The notes below the pieces were generated by a model. It was given only the letters and a program-made list of their open reading frames with translations, was not told the DNA's origin and ran no database searches. Shown here in pieces: positions 51,740-60,309 of a stretch of DNA of 64,000 bases (position 1 is its first letter; each line of letters begins with the position of its first letter). Made by a program: the position numbers and the translations under genes. The DNA comes from Brevibacillus fortis (GTDB lineage: Bacteria; Bacillota; Bacilli; Brevibacillales; Brevibacillaceae), in the NCBI RefSeq assembly GCF_003013395.1, contig NZ_PXZM01000011.1, positions 1 through 64,000 of the forward strand, read 5' to 3'.

Positions 51740-51895
51740 AAGGAATCTCCTTTTTTATGTAAATGAGGTAAAGTTTACTTGGTTTTTGATTTTCACGCAA
51801 TGAATTCTTACCTGATGGGAAAAATGGTTTGTTAGCCGAGAAGGGACACGGTATGATAATTCTGATGGGAACAATTGTTAAAGGAGGCGTTTATT

Positions 51896-52819
51896 GTGAG
51901 TCAATTATCAACTGGTATGATTGTTCGGAATTTTCAAAAGGAAGACTTCCCATTACTTGGCGAGCTATATCAAGCTGTAACTGCAAAAGTAAACACCACG
52001 TTTTGGTGGGTCGGTGAAGAAGCAAATTGGCGTAATGTCTTTTGTGCCTTTGAAAATGGGAAAATGATCGCGAAGGGTCAAGTCGGTATCATCAATACGA
52101 TCTCTCCCGGACGTTCAGAGGAAAACAAGCATTCGATCTATGTAAATCTGAAAACAGTTCCGGAGCGAGACAATGACGACGATTTGCTAGAAAACGTGTA
52201 TCAGCATCTTTTTCAAAGAGCTCTGCAATTAAAAGAAAAGTTGCCCGGTACGTACCAAACGATGCTATGTGTCGGCAACGATTCATCCGAAACAGAGAAC
52301 AACCGATTTTTCACGCAAATGGGCTACAAGCATTTGAATAGCTTGTTTCAAATGAAGCGCGATTTACTAGAGCCCATTCCTGTGTTAACGCTGGATGAAG
52401 ATTTTGACTTTTCGTATTGGAAAATGGAGAGCCCAGAGGAAGAAAAAGATTACTTGAATGTGGAAGCCACCATCTGGCCGGATGCTCCATTAGGACTAGA
52501 AAGACTTTCTGCATACAAGAAGAATGCGCTCTGGACATCGATGGTCATTCGTCATAACGACACAATTGCTGCTGGCTTGATGGCATGGCGGGAGGAAGAC
52601 GAGGGAGTAGTCGAGGATGTTTTCGTTCAGGAACCCTGGAGGCAGCGTGGGTTTGCGAAGTTTTTACTGACGCAAGCATTGGGATATCTAAAATCGCATG
52701 AGCTGAAATCCGCGTATCTCATGGTAGAAACGACGAATCAATCTGCTTTGGCTCTGTACGAATCGGTTGGATTCCAGATAGATAAAGAAGAGATCAGGTA
52801 CTATACAATATTGAAATAA
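51896..52819 (+). CDS. Tandem GNAT N-acetyltransferase
   Basis: A 307-aa protein with two GNAT modules; the C-terminal one is complete (DVFVQEPWRQRGFAKFLLTQAL near 248-269, NQSALALYESVGFQI), the N-terminal one lacks a clear acetyl-CoA motif. GTG 51896 after TTAAAGGAGGCGTTTATT; the TTG at 51875 lies before that site. Divergent from the ANT-fold gene. Substrate unknown. Confidence 0.88.
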   Translation: MSQLSTGMIVRNFQKEDFPLLGELYQAVTAKVNTTFWWVGEEANWRNVFCAFENGKMIAKGQVGIINTISPGRSEENKHSIYVNLKTVPERDNDDDLLENVYQHLFQRALQLKEKLPGTYQTMLCVGNDSSETENNRFFTQMGYKHLNSLFQMKRDLLEPIPVLTLDEDFDFSYWKMESPEEEKDYLNVEATIWPDAPLGLERLSAYKKNALWTSMVIRHNDTIAAGLMAWREEDEGVVEDVFVQEPWRQRGFAKFLLTQALGYLKSHELKSAYLMVETTNQSALALYESVGFQIDKEEIRYYTILK

Positions 52820-52827
52820 GAAACACG

Positions 52828-52862
52828 AAAAGAGGGGAGCGCTCGAGAGGCGTCCCTCTTTT
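52828..52862. terminator. Bidirectional terminator between GNAT and Lrp genes
   Basis: AAAAGAGGG / CCCTCTTTT with loop containing GAGCGCTC; A- and T-runs on both sides. Confidence 0.8.
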
Positions 52863-52882
52863 GCTATAACAGTGATGGATGT

Positions 52883-53326
52883 TTAGCAATCTTCGATAAT
52901 ACAAGGGACGATCTTTTTTTGTTCGATTGGTGAGGACATGACGATTAACGTCGTGGAATCTCCGTGTTCCCCGCTAGCATTGATAAACGCCTCTAAGGAT
53001 TGCATGGAATCAGTGACGACCTTCAGCAGGTAATTATATTGTCCGCTGATTCTGTGCAGCTCCAACACATCTGGATATTCGTTGCAAAACTCGATGAATT
53101 TTTCGCAGCGCTTTGTATGAAAGAGCAAATAAGCACTGATTTGTTTATTTGCTTTTTCTGGAGCGAGGATGGCTCGATATTGCTTGATGACGCCTTTGTC
53201 CTCCATCCTGCGGACTCTTTCCGTGGCAGCCGGTTGAGACAGGCTGACCATTTTCCCCAATTCCGTCATGGAAATGCGGGCATTGTCCTGCAAAATCATG
53301 AGAATTTCCTTATCGACTTGATCCAT
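52883..53326 (-). CDS. Lrp/AsnC-family transcriptional regulator
   Basis: A 147-aa protein with an N-terminal HTH (MDQVDKEILMILQDNARISM, LSQPAATERVRRMEDKGVIKQY near 27-48 in part) and the RAM ligand domain (ELHRISGQYNYLLKVVTDSM). ATG 53326 is used since AAAGGGGACATGCAA gives the right spacing; ATG 53332 is too close. Divergent from the old-yellow-enzyme gene, which is its likely target. Confidence 0.93.
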   Translation of the reverse strand: MDQVDKEILMILQDNARISMTELGKMVSLSQPAATERVRRMEDKGVIKQYRAILAPEKANKQISAYLLFHTKRCEKFIEFCNEYPDVLELHRISGQYNYLLKVVTDSMQSLEAFINASGEHGDSTTLIVMSSPIEQKKIVPCIIEDC

Positions 53327-53476
53327 TTGCATGTCCCCTTTACTTTTCGATTATTATCTTTATATTACCTTTGTTTTCTAAGGGAAGTCAGCATAATTCC
53401 TTTAATGTCATCTGTATAAGCGGTTGGTGATCTTTTAGTATGTAAGTAAATGACAGTAAAGAATGGAGAGAGGAAA

Positions 53477-54529
53477 ATGGGAAACCAAGTATTGCTGCAA
53501 CCAATTAGCATGGGAGCTTGGAAGCTTCGCAATCGAATAGCAATGGCCCCAATGACGCGCACCTTCGCAGATGACCAGACGGGAGTAGTTGGTCCTGATG
53601 TCGTCGAGTATTATCGGAAGCGAGCAGCAGACGGTGTGGGTCTGATCATTACAGAGGGAATCGTCATTAGTCCTCGTGCAAAAGGAACGAAGGGTGTTCC
53701 AGGCTTGTTTACCATGGAACAAATAGAAGGCTGGAAAAAGGTCACAGAGGCCGTACATCAGGCAGGGGGAGTGATTGTTGCGCAAATTTGGCATGTCGGG
53801 CGGTTGTCACACCATGAGATCGCTGGAGGATTACCCCCGCAAGCTCCTTCTGCACTGCGAGCAGAGGGTCATGTCCATCGCTTGGGCAAACCTTACGATA
53901 CCCCAGAAGAAATGTCGCTTGCCGATATTCAAGAAGTGATTCAGCAGTATGTGCAGGCTGCGCGCCATGCAAGGATGGCAGGCTTTGACGGCGTTGAGAT
54001 TCATGGCGCACACGGCTATTTGATTGATCAGTTTCATTCAGATACATCCAACCATCGCCAAGACAAATACGGCGGAGATTTGCGCCAGCGCTTGACCTTC
54101 ATGAAAGAAGTGACGAAAGCGGTTATTGCCGAAGTGGGCGCTGATAGAACGATCATGCGCTTCTCTGCGTTGAAGGATGATCAGCGTGAGTATATGTGGG
54201 AGGACCCAGTCGCGGCTGTTCAAACCTTTGTAGAGGCATTTAAAGAGGCGGGATTAACGATGCTTCATCCTTCCACAATGAATTTTGATCAAGTGATAGC
54301 AGAAGGCAAAACACTGCATGAGCTCGTCCGCGAATACTGGGATGGCAGCATCATAGGCGTGGGCAACTTATCTCCTGCTCGCGCAGAACAGGCTGTACAG
54401 GATGGAATTATGGATGTGGCGGCATTCGGACGTCCATTCCTTGCCAATCCTGACTTGGTCAGTCGCGTTACGCAGGGAGAAGACTTGGTCGCTTATAATG
54501 GACGGGAGCATTTGCAAGTGTTAGTGTAA
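53477..54529 (+). CDS. NADH:flavin oxidoreductase, old yellow enzyme family
   Basis: A 350-aa FMN barrel enzyme: RIAMAPMTRTFAD near 20, GVGLIITEGIVISP, VAQIWHVGRLSHH, FDGVEIHGAHGYLIDQF near 173 (substrate His pair replaced here by the usual H-x-x-H/N motif) and AFGRPFLANPDLV near 318. It reduces activated alkenes with NAD(P)H. RBS GGAGAGAGGAAA. Single gene with its own terminator. Confidence 0.93.
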   Translation: MGNQVLLQPISMGAWKLRNRIAMAPMTRTFADDQTGVVGPDVVEYYRKRAADGVGLIITEGIVISPRAKGTKGVPGLFTMEQIEGWKKVTEAVHQAGGVIVAQIWHVGRLSHHEIAGGLPPQAPSALRAEGHVHRLGKPYDTPEEMSLADIQEVIQQYVQAARHARMAGFDGVEIHGAHGYLIDQFHSDTSNHRQDKYGGDLRQRLTFMKEVTKAVIAEVGADRTIMRFSALKDDQREYMWEDPVAAVQTFVEAFKEAGLTMLHPSTMNFDQVIAEGKTLHELVREYWDGSIIGVGNLSPARAEQAVQDGIMDVAAFGRPFLANPDLVSRVTQGEDLVAYNGREHLQVLV

Positions 54530-54540
54530 TAAGAATTATC

Positions 54541-54569
54541 AAGAGGGGGCTAATAACCTCCTCTTTTTT
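54541..54569 (+). terminator. Intrinsic terminator after the old yellow enzyme gene
   Basis: AAGAGGGGG / CCTCCTCTT stem followed by TTTTT. Confidence 0.8.
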
Positions 54570-54692
54570 CTGCAAGCTGATTCGGATTACTCTTGTAAGA
54601 TATACAAAGATGAGGTGAAACTTGGATGTATCTCATGCCGATACAAATAGAGAGGACCAAGCGTCTGAAAGATAAGAAGGTGAGGATCTGCG

Positions 54693-55436
54693 ATGAACTT
54701 TTTCAAAAAGCTATTCGGCGGCACGAACAACGGAGAAAAGGCAAAGGACGGCACTACGATTTACACATATGACCAGCAGGCAACTTCTGAACCCCCAGCG
54801 CCCATGGAATATGTGGAGGAAATTGGGAAACATTTTGAAACGGTATTTGCGGGAAGAGAGAGCAGTGTTTTTCACGAAATCATTTCCGATACGATCCATA
54901 TTGATGTGAATGTAATGAGCCCTACAGAAGAAGAGCCATTTTGGGTTCTGTATACGAATGGGATGAGTGATTTACCGATGACGATCCCGGATGAAATACA
55001 GGAGCAGATGGAAGAGAGTATCGATCGAGCGGAACTGATGATATTTTTGCCGGCTTCCTGGGAGCTAACACAAGAGTCGCTAGAGGATGAAAATAACTAC
55101 TGGCCAATCAGACTGATGAAGCAGCTGGCACGGTTTCCTCATCAGTACAATACGTGGTTGGGATACGGACATACGATACCGAATTATCAGGAATATGAAC
55201 CATATGCGGATGGCACGGGTTTAAATGGAGTCGTTTTGTTTCAGCTATCCGAGGAGATCAGCGTTATTCCCACCAAGGACGGGAACAACATTCATACCTA
55301 TTTCTTGATTCCTTTGTATAAAGAAGAGATGGAATATAAATTGGAGCATGGCATGGATGCGCTATTGGATAAATTGTTTGAGCTGGACGATGATGCGCTG
55401 ATTTTGAATCCGAATAGAAGAAATACGTGCAAGTAA
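54693..55436 (+). CDS. Suppressor-of-fused (SUFU) domain protein
   Basis: A 247-aa protein whose residues 45-235 match the bacterial SUFU domain: FHEIISDTIHIDVNVM, VLYTNGMSDLPM, AELMIFLPASWEL, WPIRLMKQLARFPHQYNTWLGYGH (in part WPIRLMKQLARFPH) and IHTYFLIPLYKEEMEYKLEHG (in part FLIPLYKEEMEYKLEHG). In bacteria SUFU proteins are often immunity partners of polymorphic toxins. No toxin gene is adjacent. ATG 54693 after AAGGTGAGGATCTGCG. Confidence 0.88.
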   Translation: MNFFKKLFGGTNNGEKAKDGTTIYTYDQQATSEPPAPMEYVEEIGKHFETVFAGRESSVFHEIISDTIHIDVNVMSPTEEEPFWVLYTNGMSDLPMTIPDEIQEQMEESIDRAELMIFLPASWELTQESLEDENNYWPIRLMKQLARFPHQYNTWLGYGHTIPNYQEYEPYADGTGLNGVVLFQLSEEISVIPTKDGNNIHTYFLIPLYKEEMEYKLEHGMDALLDKLFELDDDALILNPNRRNTCK

Positions 55437-55511
55437 AAATATGCGAAGGTAAACGATGATTCATTTTCGAGTCGCAACAGCAAAAGACCTGAATAGACGA
55501 GCGTGTAACAA

Positions 55512-55542
55512 AACGGGTTCCATATACGATATAGAACCCGTT
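55512..55542 (-). terminator. Terminator after the PepSY/anti-sigma-like gene
   Basis: AACGGGTTC / GAACCCGTT stem with an inner ATAT/ATAT pair; on the minus strand TTTTG follows. Confidence 0.7.
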
Positions 55543-55572
55543 GCTCCTTTGCTGTGACCAACCCGCCCAAAG

Positions 55573-56652
55573 TCAGTCCCTTTCAATACCGATCCCATAA
55601 ATTGTTCCAACATCCCTATCAGAGAGTTTTATGGATAAACGTGGTTTCCCAGGACTGTCGCTTCTCAATATATAGCCACCCCAATCCCTTCCGCCGTACG
55701 CCTTATACCCAGTAGTGTCTATGCCAAAAATATCTTGAATAAGCGGCTTCGTGACGGGAATCGCTTCATCGATTGATTTGATGATAATATGCTCCGTTAC
55801 GTACTTCACATCATATACTTGGCCTGTTTGTGCTCCGATTTCAACCGAATATCTCTCGTGTTCATTGCGAAATGTCCACTTATCTTCTTTCTCATCTGAT
55901 GATATTGTGGCTAGGGTGAAGGAGAGATCATTTTTATTGGAGAAGTGTCTCAAAGCTTTTTGCGCGATGTCCAGAGACTTTTGATCCACATCCTTAGGGT
56001 CGTAATTCAAAGTATAATCAAGAATTTTGTTTGTAGATAAATCTACACTGACATCCTGATCTTTTTCCAATTCAAAGCTTAGCAGGGTTAAGTCTTTTCT
56101 TTTATAGAATTCGGCTGCTTCGAAGTTAGCCGGTTGTTTCGTAACCCTATAGGCTTCACGTGCAGTCTCTACATATGTTTGATAAGGTTCCGTCAATTCA
56201 TGGATGGCAAAAGTTGCTTTGACGGCAATAACCTCTGTCGTATAAGGCTTAAAATATACCCAGGTTTCTTCATCCTTTGTCAGTACAACAAAGGACTCCT
56301 CGTTTTTCTCGATCTCTGCAAAAGAAAAGTTCTTCTCAATGCCGCTCGCCGTAGTGATTGCCTGCTGGGCAGCTGCAAAATACTTTTGCTCCTCGGGAGT
56401 CAAGGCTGCACTGCTCGTTGATTCTGCCGGTGTAGAAAATGGTTTCATCCAGAAAAAACCGAGCAACAATCCGCAGGTGATCAGTCCTTTTGCCATCCAT
56501 CCATAGTACATTCTTCGTTTGTTCACTTTTTGAAGTCTACCTCCTTTTTCTCGCACACCCTTTAATATTGCTTGGCTTCGTTCTCGGGAAAGGATTTGCT
56601 CCGGGAATTGATTTAATTCTTCCAGGATGATCTGCTCATCACGTGATGGCAT
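55573..56652 (-). CDS. Single-pass membrane protein, probable anti-sigma partner
   Basis: A 359-aa protein: cytosolic N-terminus (1-52), one helix at about 53-70 (GLITCGLLLGFFWM) and an extracellular region of 285 residues rich in the PepSY/YcdB-like pattern (GIEKNFSFAEIEKNEESFVV, in part). It shows the same plan as the 520-aa protein of the other ECF module, only shorter. It overlaps the sigma gene by 14 nt. ATG after GGAGGTGATGAACG. Confidence 0.75.
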   Translation of the reverse strand: MPSRDEQIILEELNQFPEQILSRERSQAILKGVREKGGRLQKVNKRRMYYGWMAKGLITCGLLLGFFWMKPFSTPAESTSSAALTPEEQKYFAAAQQAITTASGIEKNFSFAEIEKNEESFVVLTKDEETWVYFKPYTTEVIAVKATFAIHELTEPYQTYVETAREAYRVTKQPANFEAAEFYKRKDLTLLSFELEKDQDVSVDLSTNKILDYTLNYDPKDVDQKSLDIAQKALRHFSNKNDLSFTLATISSDEKEDKWTFRNEHERYSVEIGAQTGQVYDVKYVTEHIIIKSIDEAIPVTKPLIQDIFGIDTTGYKAYGGRDWGGYILRSDSPGKPRLSIKLSDRDVGTIYGIGIERD

Positions 56653-57169
56653 CGTTCATCACCTCCGCAATCGAAACATGCATTTTGTTTTGACTCGCCT
56701 TCATCGCTCTATGCATCGTGAGATTAACCTTGGCTTCGCTCCAACCCAAAACCTCCGCCGTCTCCTTGCTCGATAACCCCTTGATCCCTCTGAGTATCAA
56801 CACGTCCCGATATGAACGCTTTAACTGATTGATCATTTCATAGAGCAGACGTTTGTTTTCACTCAACTCCAGTGACTCTTCTGGTGTTTTGTCGTGTGAA
56901 ACGAGATGCTGCAAGAAGATATCAGGCAACCAGCTGATTAGTTTTGTCTTGCGTCTTTCATCGATGGCTACGTTTCGTGCTATGGCAAACAGCCACGTTT
57001 TGGGATTTTCAACCGCTGTTTCCTGCATAGCTTTGAGGGCACGAATAAAGGTCTCTTGAACCAAATCGTCGATATCGGTTCGGCCCGTATAATAGACGAG
57101 AAATCGATATACATCCTGGCTGTATGTGAGAAACCATTGCTCAATTCGAGCGCCAGTATGATCATCCAC
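56639..57169 (-). CDS. ECF-type RNA polymerase sigma factor
   Basis: A 176-aa sigma factor with region 2 (VYRFLVYYTGRTDIDDLVQETF, in part GRTDIDDLVQETFIRALKAM) and region 4 (LILRGIKGLSSKETAEVLGWSEAKV, in part GLSSKETAEVLGWSEAKV). GTG start after AAGGAGGTGGAACACCA. Forms a module with the membrane protein downstream; clearly paralogous in plan to the 47-49 kb module. Confidence 0.92.
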   Translation of the reverse strand: MDDHTGARIEQWFLTYSQDVYRFLVYYTGRTDIDDLVQETFIRALKAMQETAVENPKTWLFAIARNVAIDERRKTKLISWLPDIFLQHLVSHDKTPEESLELSENKRLLYEMINQLKRSYRDVLILRGIKGLSSKETAEVLGWSEAKVNLTMHRAMKASQNKMHVSIAEVMNDAIT

Positions 57170-57234
57170 TGGTGTTCCACCTCCTTGTCACTGAATAGAC
57201 GGAAAAGCTGCTGACAATCTTTCACTTTCCTGAT

Positions 57235-57270
57235 AAAAAAGTAGACACCCTAGTTGATCCTTCAGGTGTC
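57235..57270 (-). terminator. Terminator after the MFS gene
   Basis: On the minus strand GACACC / GGTGTC stem followed by TTTTTT. Confidence 0.75.
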
Positions 57271-57316
57271 TTAGCGAAATATCAATTGTTCCATACGAAC
57301 GCTTCTTTGTTCAAGC

Positions 57317-58468
57317 TTACATATCTGATTTTTTTATTCTGAACGAATAAGAGGAAAAGAATAGCGCCAACAACACGATCAATCCACCTATCCAGCCTAA
57401 ATTTTGAATGGCTGCGTACTTGATCACCACTCCGCCTAAACCTGCTCCCAATGTCATGCCAATATTCATCAATGCAGTATGGAAGCTCAGGACAATTTCT
57501 GAGGATTGTGGTTTTAAAGAAATCAAATAAGACTGGTTTGCGGGAGTTGTTGTCCATGCAGCGGCCCCCCAAATCATAATGGTAAGAAGCGCACCTAGGG
57601 TGGAAGCTGCCGTTGCCGTTAATGCGAATAACGCTACTGAATGGACGATTAAGCTAATGGAAATAGTTCGGACAGGTCCCCACTTATCCACTGCATACCC
57701 GCCAAAGCGAGAGCCGACGAAAGCAAATACACCTAGCACCAAAAGGGCAGAGCTAATCATTTCTATCGAAAAACCAGCCGAGGTGCTTAAAAACGGAGCA
57801 ATATAAGTAAAAACCACGGTGTATCCGAGAATCCAAAATACGGTCGTGAGTAACCCGCTGATTACTTGCTTATCTTGGAGAAAAAGCAATTGTTGCTTGA
57901 AAGGAATTGGATTGTCACCGTGTGCTTTTGGAATAAATTTGTTTAACAGCATGAGATTGACGAGTGTGACGACAGCGATAATCAGGTAGACAAAGCGCCA
58001 GTCCATATATGCTGCTATTAACGTTCCAATGGGGACACCCAACACTAAAGAAACAGAAAATCCTGTAATTACGGTTGCGATTGCATTTCCTCGTTTTGCA
58101 GGTTGCGCAAGCTTGGCTGCGAAATTGGTTGCGACGACGATATACAGCCCACCACTCATAGCAAGGACAATACGTGAAAGCATGAGAACATGAAAATGAA
58201 AACTGAAAAGGGCAAGGATATTTCCCGCAATAAAAATAATCATAGAATAGAGCAATACTTTTTTTCTTTCAAATCTTGCAGTCAGCATCACTAGTACAAG
58301 TGCCCCAAACGCATACGATAAGGAAAAGACGGTGACTAATTGCCCTGCCATAGATATCGACACATTCAAATCAGTCGAGATGAGTTCCAAAATGCCGGAT
58401 ACAACAAATTCTGCGGTTCCAGTTACAAATGCCCCAAGAGCTAGTAAATATATGGCTATGCGATTCAT
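57317..58468 (-). CDS. MFS transporter, DHA1 (AraJ/chloramphenicol-efflux-like)
   Basis: A 383-aa 12-helix facilitator: IAIYLLALGAFVTGTAEFVVSGIL at the N-terminus (here only ALGAFVTGTAEFVVSG) is the mark of the sugar/drug efflux AraJ-YdhP group. Motif A (ARFERKKVLL) lies at about residue 65. Probably a proton-driven exporter. Divergent from a LysR regulator 97 bp away, its likely controller. Confidence 0.92.
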   Translation of the reverse strand: MNRIAIYLLALGAFVTGTAEFVVSGILELISTDLNVSISMAGQLVTVFSLSYAFGALVLVMLTARFERKKVLLYSMIIFIAGNILALFSFHFHVLMLSRIVLAMSGGLYIVVATNFAAKLAQPAKRGNAIATVITGFSVSLVLGVPIGTLIAAYMDWRFVYLIIAVVTLVNLMLLNKFIPKAHGDNPIPFKQQLLFLQDKQVISGLLTTVFWILGYTVVFTYIAPFLSTSAGFSIEMISSALLVLGVFAFVGSRFGGYAVDKWGPVRTISISLIVHSVALFALTATAASTLGALLTIMIWGAAAWTTTPANQSYLISLKPQSSEIVLSFHTALMNIGMTLGAGLGGVVIKYAAIQNLGWIGGLIVLLALFFSSYSFRIKKSDM

Positions 58469-58565
58469 ACTCTCTTCTCCTTTTTCATCATCTTGCCCTC
58501 ATTCTAAAACGTATGGTAACATGAGTAAAATTGATGTTTTTCATTTAGGAGATGAGTAAAAACTC

Positions 58566-59444
58566 ATGACAATTGCTCGTTTCGAGGTTTTCACGAAAAT
58601 TGTGGAGCTTGGAAGTTTTACGAGAGCCGCCGACCAGTTGAATATGACCCAATCAGCCGTGAGTCATGCGATCGCAAGTCTGGAGTCAGAATGGGGCGTT
58701 TCCTTGTTCATTCGGGACAGAAAAAAAGGAGTCCTTCTTACAGAAATAGGACACATGGCTTTGCCTCATATGCGAGAGATTTTGAATAGAATGGAGAAGA
58801 TCAGTCAGGAGGTAGCTTTAGCATCAAAAATTGAAGTAGGAACGATACGAATCGGTACGTTCGCCAGTGCCTCAGCCTGTCTATTGCCAAAAATTCTTTC
58901 AAAATTTCAGAAGAGGCATCCCAAAATAGAGTTTAAGTTTTATGAAGGTACCTATGAGGAAATTACGGAGTGGCTAAAAACAGGAGTAGTCGACATTGGA
59001 TTTGTTGTGGAACACAATTCACAAGCCGAGTTTGAAATGATTCCAATTAAGAAGGATAAAATGGTTGTAGCCTTTTCTGTCCATCATAAATTTAACGGAC
59101 AAGAGAACATTTCAATTCAGGATTTAAAAGAGGAACCCTTTATTATGCCAACTGGAATGTATCAATCCCATGTGAATGAGATTTTTCAGGAAGCGAAGCT
59201 TAAGCCGTGTGTACGTTTTGAAGTACACGATTGTAACACCATTGCGAATATGGTAAAAGAAGGACTCGGGGTTACGATCGGCCCTGAATTATTTCTCAAA
59301 TCACAGCCAAATATTCGAGTTGGGAATCTGAATGTATCGAACTGGAGAAATGTAGCGTTAGCCTGCCATTCCATTTCTGATGCTTCGCCTGCCGTAAAAG
59401 CGTTTCTTGCAGTGGCCAAGAGTGTTTTTGGGGACGAAGCATAG
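58566..59444 (+). CDS. LysR-family transcriptional regulator
   Basis: A 292-aa LysR-type regulator: HTH at 1-60 (VELGSFTRAADQLNMTQSAVSHAI) shown in part as FTRAADQLNMTQSAVSHAI, and the ligand-binding domain from about 90 (GTIRIGTFASASACLLP). It probably controls the divergent MFS gene. No clear T-N11-A site was fixed by eye in the 97-bp region. Confidence 0.93.
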   Translation: MTIARFEVFTKIVELGSFTRAADQLNMTQSAVSHAIASLESEWGVSLFIRDRKKGVLLTEIGHMALPHMREILNRMEKISQEVALASKIEVGTIRIGTFASASACLLPKILSKFQKRHPKIEFKFYEGTYEEITEWLKTGVVDIGFVVEHNSQAEFEMIPIKKDKMVVAFSVHHKFNGQENISIQDLKEEPFIMPTGMYQSHVNEIFQEAKLKPCVRFEVHDCNTIANMVKEGLGVTIGPELFLKSQPNIRVGNLNVSNWRNVALACHSISDASPAVKAFLAVAKSVFGDEA

Positions 59445-59487
59445 GCTCAGCAGGGGGAGTGGAAACTCTTTTCATCCCGAATAAAAT

Positions 59488-59527
59488 AAGTAACCGCCAA
59501 TTGAGCTTCCGACTCTGGCGGTTACTT
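59488..59527. terminator. Hairpin between LysR and repeat-protein genes
   Basis: AAGTAACCGCCA (59488-59499) and TGGCGGTTACTT (59516-59527) form a perfect 12-bp stem; no strong T-run. Likely a terminator for converging genes. Confidence 0.6.
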
Positions 59528-59586
59528 GAGCATAAGTCTGCTTAATGACTTTAGTTTTTTTTTGCTAGGGGATTTACGTATTATCT

Positions 59587-60141
59587 CTAGCCCATAAAAG
59601 TGATTTGAATTTGCATGTTAAACCGATCGGTAACAACCCAGCCTGCTGGAATCTGTTGATTATACCTGATCCATAGCTTCGCTCCCTTTGGAGCTCTTTG
59701 AATACTCGTAATTTCAAATTTGTCAGTTGTACTATCTGTAATTACCCATCCTTGGGGCATGATTTGATTGTTCCGCACCCACAGTTTATCTCCGTAACCA
59801 GCGCCTTGCGTATAAATAATTTGAAGAGAAGTACCACTACCATCTATAACCGCCCATCCATCGGGAATCCGTTGGTTGTACTTGATCCAGAGGGTCGATC
59901 TGTACGTAGCTCCAATCACGCATGTAATTTCGAATTGGGTACTGTTACTGTCGGTAATCACCCAGCCTTGCGGGACCAGTTGATTGTTCTTGATCCACAT
60001 TTTCGCTCCATAAGAAGAGCTCGCTGATAGGGATTGTTCGGTCGACTTCGAAAGCGTTGGTTCTGCAGCCTGAGTAGGGAGTACGAGAGACATCACAACG
60101 AAGAAAAGACCTAGACTTGAAGCCATACTTTTTTTAAGCAT
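59587..60141 (-). CDS. Secreted protein with four ~36-aa repeats
   Basis: A 184-aa protein with a Sec signal peptide (cleavage after TQAAEP, about residue 27) and four tandem repeats of the pattern GAKLWIKxNQxxPxGWVITDxxxxxFEIT (short version: W-I-x-x-N-Q-x-x-P-x-G-W). The repeats start near residues 45, 80, 114 and 150. I know no named family; the repetition of aromatic/Asn/Gln residues suggests a small beta repeat that may bind carbohydrate or another surface polymer. ATG 60141 after AAAGGTGGTTTGTTT. Confidence 0.8.
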   Translation of the reverse strand: MLKKSMASSLGLFFVVMSLVLPTQAAEPTLSKSTEQSLSASSSYGAKMWIKNNQLVPQGWVITDSNSTQFEITCVIGATYRSTLWIKYNQRIPDGWAVIDGSGTSLQIIYTQGAGYGDKLWVRNNQIMPQGWVITDSTTDKFEITSIQRAPKGAKLWIRYNQQIPAGWVVTDRFNMQIQITFMG

Positions 60142-60309
60142 AAACAAACCACCTTTCTTTTAATTTCATCCAATATTTGTAATTTAAATCTGTTTTTGAC
60201 AATTGTAAAGTGATAGTTTGGTTACAAAATCTATTTTCAATACTCTGTCACATAACGAACAAGACAAACAAAAAAGAGGGCACGAGTCCCTCTTGCGAAT
60301 AACTAACGG

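Noticed and set aside
54625..54771. Short ORF (starts MYLMPIQIERTKR) with a GAGGTGAAACTTGG site before the SUFU gene
   Set aside because: It overlaps the well-supported SUFU gene in another frame, and its second half is just that gene's sequence in the wrong frame.
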